A model generated the notes under the pieces. That model was given only the letters and a program-made list of their open reading frames with translations, made no database searches and was not told the origin of the DNA. The position numbers and the translations under genes were made by a program. Shown piece by piece: positions 45,440 to 52,635 of a DNA stretch of 64,000 nucleotides. The DNA is from BNXB01 sp031556375. Lineage in GTDB: Bacteria > Bacteroidota > Bacteroidia > Bacteroidales > Azobacteroidaceae. Where the stretch lies: assembly GCA_031556375.1 (NCBI GenBank), contig JAVBTA010000011.1, positions 133,312 through 197,311 of the forward strand, in the 5' to 3' direction. The stretch's first letter is position 1. Every line of letters starts with the position of its first letter.

Positions 45440-46023
45440 TACTCTATTCCAATCAACTTGTGCATTTGTAAACTTAGTCTCCACATGGGATTTTTCTTTA
45501 TTTCCTCAACACAAAACGCTACATTGGCAGCTGTTATTTCCTCTTCTGATTCAAAAACCGGGCTTAAAAAATAAAAATCAGCTTGCGGCATTTCAGAGAT
45601 TAATGGAATGCGGTCGCCTATCCTGACCGGAATACGAACCTCATCTACCTTTTCATTTTTAATTTTTGCGTATACAGGATTACCTTTGGGACTACAAACC
45701 GTGTAATCCAATAATGAGGGAAACGGAAAACACCCATTACTTTCAACAGCCTGTTTATATCCTTTTTCTCTAAAAAATAATAAAACTTCGTTGTTTAATT
45801 GAAGAGATGGTTCTCCCCCTGTCCAGATAATCCATTTACAAGGGAAATCTTTAATTTTTAACATGATTTCATCCAAATCCATCCAAACTCCGGATTCAAA
45901 TTCCGTATCGCAAAAGTCGCAATTCAAATTACACCCCGAAAGCCGGATAAAAACAGATGCTTCGCCCTGACGGCCACCTTCGCCTTGCAACGAGTAGAAG
46001 ATTTCATTCACTTTAAGCTTCAT
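45439..46023 (-). CDS. queE: 7-carboxy-7-deazaguanine synthase QueE
   Basis: A 194-residue radical-SAM enzyme of the queuosine precursor pathway (6-carboxytetrahydropterin to CDG). The cluster-binding cysteines are C31, C35 and C38 (CNLNCDFC), after the typical EIFYSLQGEGG start. ATG 46023 is preferred over 46050 because it gives the standard N-terminus; it overlaps queD by 11 bp. Confidence 0.95.
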   Translation of the reverse strand: MKLKVNEIFYSLQGEGGRQGEASVFIRLSGCNLNCDFCDTEFESGVWMDLDEIMLKIKDFPCKWIIWTGGEPSLQLNNEVLLFFREKGYKQAVESNGCFPFPSLLDYTVCSPKGNPVYAKIKNEKVDEVRIPVRIGDRIPLISEMPQADFYFLSPVFESEEEITAANVAFCVEEIKKNPMWRLSLQMHKLIGIE

Positions 46024-46366
46024 AAACGGCACTTGTTTTTGGTGTTTCACTCACTTCCACTGCATACAACTCCGGAAAATCAGGTTTGAACTTATCGAAG
46101 AGATAGCGCGCGATATTCTCCGCCGTAGGATGAAACGGCACAACATCATTCAGGTGACGATGATCCAGTTCTTTATCCAGATATTCCTTGACTGGTTTCA
46201 AAGCCCTGTAATCCTTTACAAAACCGTATTCATCAAGCACATCACTGCGTAAATGGACTGTTACCATATAGTTATGACCATGCAAACGGGAACAGGGATG
46301 TCCGTCACATAATTTATCCAACACATGTGATGCAGAAAAAGAAAATTGCTTGCTAATTTTATACAT
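46013..46366 (-). CDS. queD: 6-carboxytetrahydropterin synthase QueD
   Basis: A 117-residue tunnelling-fold enzyme. Zinc ligands H14 (FSASHVL), H29 and H31 (RLHGHNY) and catalytic C25 are present. It converts dihydroneopterin triphosphate to 6-carboxytetrahydropterin, the substrate of QueE next to it. It is the first gene of the leftward queD-queE-rnz-cupin operon. Confidence 0.95.
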   Translation of the reverse strand: MYKISKQFSFSASHVLDKLCDGHPCSRLHGHNYMVTVHLRSDVLDEYGFVKDYRALKPVKEYLDKELDHRHLNDVVPFHPTAENIARYLFDKFKPDFPELYAVEVSETPKTSAVYEA

Positions 46367-46387
46367 TCTATATCTATTTCAAAAATA

Positions 46388-46395
46388 CAAAGGTA
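46388..46395 (-). promoter_or_regulatory. Candidate -7 box for the queD operon
   Basis: Minus strand TACCTTTG matches TAnnTTTG, 22 bases before the queD ATG. Confidence 0.5.
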
Positions 46396-46424
46396 CGAAT
46401 ATTTTATCTTCCGGAAAAAAATAT

Positions 46425-46432
46425 TATTTTTG
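46425..46432 (+). promoter_or_regulatory. Candidate -7 box for the antiporter gene
   Basis: TATTTTTG matches TAnnTTTG, 18 bases before ATG 46450; an imperfect -33 (TTTA, 46403-46406) lies 18 bases upstream. It is back to back with the queD promoter. Confidence 0.5.
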
Positions 46433-46449
46433 TCAAAAGCCCCTTATAT

Positions 46450-47916
46450 ATGAATCTCTCTATCGATAATATTGTACTCATTGGAAGTATCCTTTTGTTT
46501 CTAAGCATTGTTGCCAGTCGGGCCAGCTTTAGATTAGGATTTCCTATTCTGGTCCTTTTCTTATTTATTGGGATGTTATCCGGAAGCGACGGTCTGGGTA
46601 TTCAGTTCAATGATCCGAATATTGCTCAATTTGTAGGTATGATCGCCTTGAATGTAATCCTGTTTTCCGGAGGTATGGATACAAAATATTCGGATATCCG
46701 GCCTATTGCTATTCCTGGGATTGTGTTGGCAACGCTAGGTGTTCTGCTGACAGCGCTAATCACCGGATTTTTTATATTCTGGCTAACCAATAATTTTTTT
46801 GAGACTCTCACTTTTACTTTGCTGGAAGCATTATTACTGGCCTCGGTAATGTCTTCGACCGACTCTGCATCCGTATTCAATTTACTAAGATCGAAAGGAA
46901 TTTCATTAAAAGAACATATAAAGCCGCTTCTCGAATTCGAGAGTGGCAGTAACGACCCTATGGCCTATTTGCTGACCATTACATTCATCCAGATGATACA
47001 GGTACAAACAAGCAGCATCTGGAATACCATCGGATTTTTTCTTTTCCAGTTTATTTTCGGAGCCCTGATGGGTTTTGGTTCCGGAAAACTATTTGTTTGG
47101 GTTCTGAACAAAATTAATTTGCCCAACCGTTCATTATATCCCGTTCTGCTAATGGCTATCTGCTTTTTCACCTTTGCGCTGACTAACGATTTGAATGGAA
47201 ATGGCTATCTGGCAGTTTATATCGGAGGACTAGTCATCGGAAATGCCAGGTTTACTCAAAAATTTTCATCCAAACGTTTCTTTGAAGGATTAACCTGGTT
47301 ATTTCAGATCATTATGTTCCTCTGTTTAGGATTATTAGTTAATCCTAAAGAATTATTGCCGGTGGCAGGAATCGGACTTATCATAGGGTTGTTTATGATT
47401 CTCCTCGGACGCCCGTTAAGTGTATTTCTATGCTTAATCCCTTTCCGGAAAATGTCATTCCAGGCTAAAACATTTACATCCTGGGTCGGACTTCGCGGTG
47501 CCGTTCCTATTATTTTTGCAACTTATGCCCTCACTGCCGGACTGGAACAATCATCCATGATTTTCAACATCGTATTTTTTGTGACTCTTGTCTCGTTGTT
47601 AGTCCAGGGAACAACGATCCCAACTGTTGCAAATTGGCTGGGACTGGCAAAAAAACCGGAGGAAAGACCTGAACTTTCCGAATTCGAGATTGAAGTTTCT
47701 GACGATATTAATTCTGTAATGAAAGAATACATCGTCGACGAAGAACTTCTTAAAAACGGAAATATGATCAAAGATATATCCCTGCACCCCAATACATTGG
47801 TTGTTATGGTAAAACGGGGAGAACTGTATCTGATCCCCACAGGCTCTACCGAACTATACCCTAAAGATGTTCTTTTGCTTATCTCTGATGATAATGCTAT
47901 GTTAAAAGATGTTTAA
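46450..47916 (+). CDS. Potassium/proton (CPA-type) antiporter with TrkA-C domain
   Basis: A 488-residue transporter with about twelve hydrophobic helices (1-395), including the family segments LFSGGMD, ASVMSSTDSASVF and FESGSNDPMAYLL, the last two holding the acidic ion-site residues. A cytosolic TrkA-C (RCK-C) regulatory domain is at about 415-488. It resembles NhaP2/CvrA K+/H+ antiporters, so it probably exports K+ in exchange for protons. Ion specificity is by similarity only. Confidence 0.9.
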   Translation: MNLSIDNIVLIGSILLFLSIVASRASFRLGFPILVLFLFIGMLSGSDGLGIQFNDPNIAQFVGMIALNVILFSGGMDTKYSDIRPIAIPGIVLATLGVLLTALITGFFIFWLTNNFFETLTFTLLEALLLASVMSSTDSASVFNLLRSKGISLKEHIKPLLEFESGSNDPMAYLLTITFIQMIQVQTSSIWNTIGFFLFQFIFGALMGFGSGKLFVWVLNKINLPNRSLYPVLLMAICFFTFALTNDLNGNGYLAVYIGGLVIGNARFTQKFSSKRFFEGLTWLFQIIMFLCLGLLVNPKELLPVAGIGLIIGLFMILLGRPLSVFLCLIPFRKMSFQAKTFTSWVGLRGAVPIIFATYALTAGLEQSSMIFNIVFFVTLVSLLVQGTTIPTVANWLGLAKKPEERPELSEFEIEVSDDINSVMKEYIVDEELLKNGNMIKDISLHPNTLVVMVKRGELYLIPTGSTELYPKDVLLLISDDNAMLKDV

Positions 47917-47963
47917 TTTTATATTTTGTGTAACATTTTCGTTCTTCAACCGTCAACAAAGTA

Positions 47964-48461
47964 ATGAGGCAGGACAAAAAGTTTAAAAATACGATTATTC
48001 CGCTTGCGGATAAGTTGTTCCGTCTGGCCTTAAGTATCACAGGTAACAAGCAAGACGCAGAGGACGTCGTGCAGGATGCAATGTTGAATGTCTGGCAAAA
48101 AAGGAATGAATGGGATAAAATTTCCAATCTGGAAGGTTATTGTATCCGATCCGCGCGAAATATCGCATTAGACAAGATATCTCTGAAAGATAACCAACTG
48201 GCTTCAATGCCTGAAAAATTAGATTTACACGGATTCGACCCGGAAAAATCTTTTGAAGATATTGAACGCCTGGAAATGATTCAGAGTCTGACAAAATCCC
48301 TGCCTGAGAAACAACGAACTATTTTCTTACTAAGAGATTTGGAAGGGCTAAGTTACAAAGAGATCAGCGGTATTATGAATATTCCGGAAGACCAAGTAAA
48401 AGTGAATTTGTTCCGGGCAAGACAAAAAATAAAAGAATTATTGGATTCTTACGAAAATTAA
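47964..48461 (+). CDS. ECF-type RNA polymerase sigma factor
   Basis: A 165-residue sigma-70 family protein with regions 2 (about 12-80: DAEDVVQDAMLNVWQKR) and 4 (about 108-160: LPEKQRTIFLLRDLEGLSY and the EISGIMNIPEDQVKVNLFRARQ helix-turn-helix given here in part). No region 1 or 3. It overlaps nothing and is followed 1 bp later by an apparent anti-sigma gene. Confidence 0.94.
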   Translation: MRQDKKFKNTIIPLADKLFRLALSITGNKQDAEDVVQDAMLNVWQKRNEWDKISNLEGYCIRSARNIALDKISLKDNQLASMPEKLDLHGFDPEKSFEDIERLEMIQSLTKSLPEKQRTIFLLRDLEGLSYKEISGIMNIPEDQVKVNLFRARQKIKELLDSYEN

Positions 48462-48462
48462 A

Positions 48463-48945
48463 ATGAGAGAACTGTTAGAAAAATATTGGAATTGTAATAC
48501 CTCACCGGAAGAAGAACAAATTCTTCGGGAGTGGTTTGCAGGAAATGATGTTCCGGAAGACTTATTGAAATACAGAAAGAATTTTCTGGCGTTGAATAAC
48601 TTCCAAAAGACAGAAGCTCCTGTATCTGTATCAAAGAAAGCAATAAGTTATTTGCCTTCTATAAAATTCTATCCGGCATTGAAAATTGCAGCTTCTGTTT
48701 TGATTATTGTTTCCGCAGGAATAGGAGTGTATACTCATCATCAACAGGAAGAATTCCTGAGAGAAGTTTTTTCTGAAACTTATTCCGATCCTCAAGATGC
48801 AATCAAAGAGACGCAGGCTGTACTCGACAAAGTATCTTCTTCGCTTTTGAAGGCAAAAGATTCCATTGAGGAATTACAGGAAGATTCTATTCTTCCGGAG
48901 GAAAAAATAAATGCAGAAGAACTGATTATCGAAAACGAAGAATGA
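48463..48945 (+). CDS. Putative anti-sigma factor (membrane-anchored)
   Basis: A 160-residue protein. A cytosolic N-terminus of about 65 residues (LLEKYWNCNTSPEEEQILREW) precedes a membrane helix (about 70-88: LKIAASVLIIVSAGIGVY) and a Glu/Lys-rich outer coil. Position directly after the sigma gene (1-bp gap), and overlap with the next gene (4 bp), support an anti-sigma role. It is not a FecR-type protein. Domain family not recognised with certainty. Confidence 0.7.
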   Translation: MRELLEKYWNCNTSPEEEQILREWFAGNDVPEDLLKYRKNFLALNNFQKTEAPVSVSKKAISYLPSIKFYPALKIAASVLIIVSAGIGVYTHHQQEEFLREVFSETYSDPQDAIKETQAVLDKVSSSLLKAKDSIEELQEDSILPEEKINAEELIIENEE

Positions 48946-49460
48946 AGAAATATTTACTTATTGTTTTGTTGAGCTTGTCGCAATTGACATTTTCTCAGGA
49001 AGTTGCCAATTTATTTTTAGAGCGGTTCAATAATGATGATAATCTGGAAATCGTTTCCATTGGAAAAAAAATGTTTCAGATGATGGCAGACGCTTCTTCC
49101 GATAATGAGGATTTCAACAAGGCAATCAAAGGACTCGAAAAGATAATAGTCATATCATCAAAAGACTCGACATTGAGCAGTGAATATTATAATTCGGCTT
49201 ATGAAATTCTGACTAAAAAGAAAAACGGATTCGAACCTTTACTCTCTACTAAAGAAGGAAAAGACGAATTAGTCATAATGGCCAGAGAATCCAAAGGTAT
49301 TATCCGGGAATTGGTATTACTTCAAGGAGACAAAGACATAAATTTCAGCTTGATTTCTCTTTATGGAGATATTGATTTGAAAAGACTGGTAAAATATTCT
49401 GAAAAGATGAATCTTTCAGGATTAAAAGTACTGGACTCAATTAGTAAAAAAGAAAACTAA
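48942..49460 (+). CDS. DUF4252 exported protein
   Basis: A 172-residue protein with an N-terminal signal peptide (1-18, ending LTFSQ) and a DUF4252 domain (NLEIVSIGKKMFQMM near the N-terminus; SLISLYGDIDLKRL near the C-terminus). DUF4252 genes often sit behind sigma/anti-sigma pairs in Bacteroidales, as here, but the function is unknown. Last gene of the unit; a hairpin terminator follows. Confidence 0.82.
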   Translation: MKKYLLIVLLSLSQLTFSQEVANLFLERFNNDDNLEIVSIGKKMFQMMADASSDNEDFNKAIKGLEKIIVISSKDSTLSSEYYNSAYEILTKKKNGFEPLLSTKEGKDELVIMARESKGIIRELVLLQGDKDINFSLISLYGDIDLKRLVKYSEKMNLSGLKVLDSISKKEN

Positions 49461-49507
49461 CAAATATACTATTTCATTTTTAAACTAACTTTTTTGATTA
49501 AACGGTT

Positions 49508-49542
49508 AAAGACGGTTGGACGTGAGTCCCGCCGTCTTTTTT
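49508..49542. terminator. Bidirectional terminator between DUF4252 and START-like genes
   Basis: AAAGACGG (49508-49515) pairs with CCGTCTTT (49532-49539), followed by more T on the plus strand and preceded by AA on the other. It serves convergent transcripts ending at 49460 and 49542. Confidence 0.8.
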
Positions 49543-49925
49543 TAGAGACCAAGCCTTCGTACAAGTGTTTTAACCTGCGAATCCCAAAGAGAGACAGAAT
49601 CTTGCTTTTCTTCCGGATAAGCAAAATCAACGACCTCAAGTAGTAAAGCGCCTGTCAGCTCATTGGAATGGAGACGAAACTCAAAATATGCATCGTCATC
49701 CTCCTCTCCTATCCATCTGAAACGGACAAAAGAATCTTGAGTCATTACCAACATTTCGGCCTCAAGCATCTGTTTATTCCAAATAAATTCAAATGTATTT
49801 CCCCGGGATATGACAGCATCGGCAAACCATTCCGACAAACCGGATGACGTGGTAAGATGGTTCCAAAGATTTTTTTTGGAAGCTTTATCGAAAACGTATT
49901 CGATATTGAATTTTTCTTTCTTCAT
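49542..49925 (-). CDS. START-like/SRPBCC domain protein
   Basis: A 127-residue single-domain protein of the START-like (AHSA1-related) fold: helix-grip pattern with NIEYVFDKASKKNLWNHL at the N-terminus, FVRFRWIGEEDDDAYFEF in the middle and a C-terminal helix. Probably binds a hydrophobic ligand; no catalytic motif. Single gene, divergent from alanine dehydrogenase. Confidence 0.82.
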   Translation of the reverse strand: MKKEKFNIEYVFDKASKKNLWNHLTTSSGLSEWFADAVISRGNTFEFIWNKQMLEAEMLVMTQDSFVRFRWIGEEDDDAYFEFRLHSNELTGALLLEVVDFAYPEEKQDSVSLWDSQVKTLVRRLGL

Positions 49926-50089
49926 AAGAGGATGACTAACAAAACATTATCGCCGAAGGTACAAATTAATTCTGTAAAAAACAAGAAGAATAAATATTAA
50001 ATTATCAAATTGTCACACTTACACCTGAAAAATCCGATAAATATGATTAAAAACATATTCTGATAAATATATTTTGCCGAAATTCTCTG

Positions 50090-50097
50090 TACTTTTG
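50090..50097 (+). promoter_or_regulatory. Candidate -7 box for alanine dehydrogenase
   Basis: TACTTTTG matches TAnnTTTG, 34 bases before ATG 50132. No TTTG at standard distance. Confidence 0.45.
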
Positions 50098-50131
50098 TAA
50101 GTTGTTTTATACCTTAATAAAATTTAGATTT

Positions 50132-51232
50132 ATGAAAATCGGAATATTAAAAGAAATTAAATCTCAGGAAAATCGTGTTTCGATGACTCCAGCTGGAGTT
50201 GAACTTATGGTATTATACGGGCACTCTGTAATGGTAGAGAAAGATGCGGGATTAGGTAGCGGATTTTCCAACGAGGAATATAGCCGGGTTGGAGCAAAAA
50301 TCACAGAGACTCCGCAAGAAATTTTTGCACAGTCCGATATGGTAATGCATGTGAAAGAAATTCTTCCTTCCGAATATGGATTATTACGAGAAGGACAGAT
50401 TGTTTTCACCTACCTCCATCTGGCCGCTGACATAGAACAAACCAAAGCTCTCATGAATAGTAAATGCATTGCAATTGCATACGAAACCGTAGAACTACCG
50501 GGTGGACGTCTTCCTCTGCTTCAACCAATGAGCGAAGTGGCAGGACGGATGTCGATCCAGGAAGCTGCCCGTTTCCTGGAGATGCCTCAAGGAGGATCAG
50601 GAACCTTACTTGGAGGTGTTCCCGGTGTTGCTCCAGCCAAAGTTCTGATCATTGGCGGAGGTATTGTCGGAATCAATGCTGCTAAAATGGCCTGTGGTTT
50701 AGGGGCGGATGTTACGATCATGGATATCAATCTCGAACGTTTACGCTACCTGAGCGATGTAATGCCAGCTAATTGTAAACAGGTAATGTTCAGTCCATGG
50801 ACTCTTCGTGAAGAAATCAAACATTCGGACGTGGTTGTCGGTGCTGTTTTAGTAGCCGGAGCCAAAGCTCCGAGACTGGTTACCAATGACATGATTTCCT
50901 CCATGAGAAAAGGTTCCGTAATGGTCGACGTGGCTATCGATCAGGGAGGTTGTTTCGAATCATCTAAGCCGACAACACATAAAGAGCCTATTTTTTATGT
51001 ACATGATGTGGTACAATATTGCGTTGCCAATATTCCTGGAGCAGTTCCTCGCACTTCAACAATGGCACTCACCAATGCAACCCTCCCTTATGCCATAGAT
51101 ATTGCCAATAAAGGATGGAAAAATGCATTAAAAGAGGATCCTGCTTTAGCCAAAGGATTGAATGTTTGTGAAGGGAAATTGGTTTATGAGGCTATCGCTA
51201 ATGATTTAAACTTACCATATACCCCCATTTAA
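50132..51232 (+). CDS. ald: Alanine dehydrogenase
   Basis: A 366-residue NAD-dependent L-alanine dehydrogenase (pyruvate + NH3 to alanine). The substrate region VSMTPAG and KVKEILPSEYGLL (here MVMHVKEILPSE), H96-type site in TYLHLAAD and the Rossmann loop LIIGGGIVGINAAKMA (about 170-185) are visible. ATG 50132 gives the family N-terminus MKIGILKEIKSQE; the in-frame start at 50102 adds a poor extension. The next gene starts on the final base of its stop. Confidence 0.93.
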   Translation: MKIGILKEIKSQENRVSMTPAGVELMVLYGHSVMVEKDAGLGSGFSNEEYSRVGAKITETPQEIFAQSDMVMHVKEILPSEYGLLREGQIVFTYLHLAADIEQTKALMNSKCIAIAYETVELPGGRLPLLQPMSEVAGRMSIQEAARFLEMPQGGSGTLLGGVPGVAPAKVLIIGGGIVGINAAKMACGLGADVTIMDINLERLRYLSDVMPANCKQVMFSPWTLREEIKHSDVVVGAVLVAGAKAPRLVTNDMISSMRKGSVMVDVAIDQGGCFESSKPTTHKEPIFYVHDVVQYCVANIPGAVPRTSTMALTNATLPYAIDIANKGWKNALKEDPALAKGLNVCEGKLVYEAIANDLNLPYTPI

Positions 51233-52635
51233 TGAATTTAAGTGAAAAGTTTATAATGCAAATGCAGGATTTACTCGGAGACGAATATCCTGCATTTGTT
51301 GCATCTCTAAGTGATAGCGTACCTGTTAGCATCAGGACAAACATTACCCGAATTGGAGATGTTGTACAAACAGCCCAAAATCCGGAAATTTTATCAGAGA
51401 ATTATGAAAGTCAGATTCCCTGGTGTAGTTGTGGTTATTACCTCAAAACCAGGCCATCATTCACATTTGATCCCGAATTCCATGCCGGATGTTACTATGT
51501 GCAAGAGGCTTCTTCCATGTTTTTAGAGCAAGCTATCAAAGCATCTGTAAACGAGCCTGTATGCGCATTGGACTTATGTGCTGCTCCGGGAGGAAAATCT
51601 ACGCATTTATTATCCCTGCTCCCGGAAAATAGTCTTTTGATTTCAAACGAAGTTATTCGCAGCCGGGCAAATATTCTTGCCGAGAATAACATCAAGTGGG
51701 GAAATCCGTCTGTCATTACTACGAACAACGATCCTGCAGATATTGGCATGTTAGAAGATTGTTTTGATCTTATCCTGACCGATGTTCCATGTTCAGGAGA
51801 AGGAATGTTCCGCAAAGACCCTCAGGCCATCAATGAATGGTCTCCTGCGAATGTCAATTTATGCGCCGAACGTCAGCGTCGCATCATTGCCGATATCTGG
51901 CCATCTCTAAAACCTGGTGGTATTCTTATCTACAGTACCTGTACCTACAACACTCAGGAAAATGAAGATAACATTACCTGGATCATGGAAGAGTTGGGAG
52001 GAGATACCCTTCAAATTCCAACCGATAATTCCTGGAAAATCAAAGGGAATTTAAAAGGGAATTTTCCGGTTTACCGGTTCATGCCCCACCAAACCAAAGG
52101 TGAAGGTTTTTTCATGGCAGTAATACAAAAAGAGAGGGAGTTAGAAGGAGTTAAAGGGAGTTACAGGGAGTTAAAAGGAGTTAGAAGGAGTTACAACGAA
52201 AAATCGGCCAGAATCCCGCAGGAAATAACATCCTGGATATCCAACCCGGAAGAATACCATTTTTTCGAAGAAAAAAGTGTTTTTTCAGCAATTCCGATGA
52301 TACATTGGGAGAGATTTCGTACCTTTAGAGAACATTTGAAGATTCTTTACGCAGGAATACAGATAGGAGAACTAAAAGGGAAAGACATTATTCCATGCCA
52401 TAATCTAGCCCTTTCAACTGCTCTCAATCAAAGCTTATTTCCAGAGCTCAAACTAGATAAAATCCAAGCTCTTAACTATTTAAGAAAAGAGGCGCTATTC
52501 AATCTACCAGAAGACTGTCCCAAAGGCTATAATATCGTTTCATACAATGGATATCACCTAGGCTTCATCAAAAACATAGGAAACCGGGCGAATAATCTAT
52601 ATCCTCAGGAATGGCGGATACGATCATCTATTTGA
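51232..52635 (+). CDS. RsmF/NOL1/NOP2-family RNA m5C methyltransferase
   Basis: A 467-residue RNA cytosine-5 methyltransferase. An N-terminal domain precedes the SAM-binding motif DLCAAPGGKSTHLL (about 115-128), the catalytic cysteine motifs TDVPCSGEG and YSTCTYNTQEN, and a C-terminal PUA-like RNA-binding part (about 325-467). The linker at about residues 302-321 is encoded by six copies of a 10-bp repeat, giving the paired decapeptide ELEGVKGSYR / ELKGVRRSYN. Ten bases is not a multiple of three, so slippage would shift the frame and drop the C-terminal domain. The 3' end overlaps the convergent porZ stop by 8 bp. Confidence 0.92.
   Translation: MNLSEKFIMQMQDLLGDEYPAFVASLSDSVPVSIRTNITRIGDVVQTAQNPEILSENYESQIPWCSCGYYLKTRPSFTFDPEFHAGCYYVQEASSMFLEQAIKASVNEPVCALDLCAAPGGKSTHLLSLLPENSLLISNEVIRSRANILAENNIKWGNPSVITTNNDPADIGMLEDCFDLILTDVPCSGEGMFRKDPQAINEWSPANVNLCAERQRRIIADIWPSLKPGGILIYSTCTYNTQENEDNITWIMEELGGDTLQIPTDNSWKIKGNLKGNFPVYRFMPHQTKGEGFFMAVIQKERELEGVKGSYRELKGVRRSYNEKSARIPQEITSWISNPEEYHFFEEKSVFSAIPMIHWERFRTFREHLKILYAGIQIGELKGKDIIPCHNLALSTALNQSLFPELKLDKIQALNYLRKEALFNLPEDCPKGYNIVSYNGYHLGFIKNIGNRANNLYPQEWRIRSSI
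52134..52193 (+). repeat. Six tandem 10-bp repeats inside the RNA methyltransferase gene
   Basis: Units of consensus NARGGAGTTA, back to back, 52134-52193. All six keep GGAGTTA-type cores. The same unit GAGGGAGTTA occurs once after lon (63948-63957). Confidence 0.9.
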
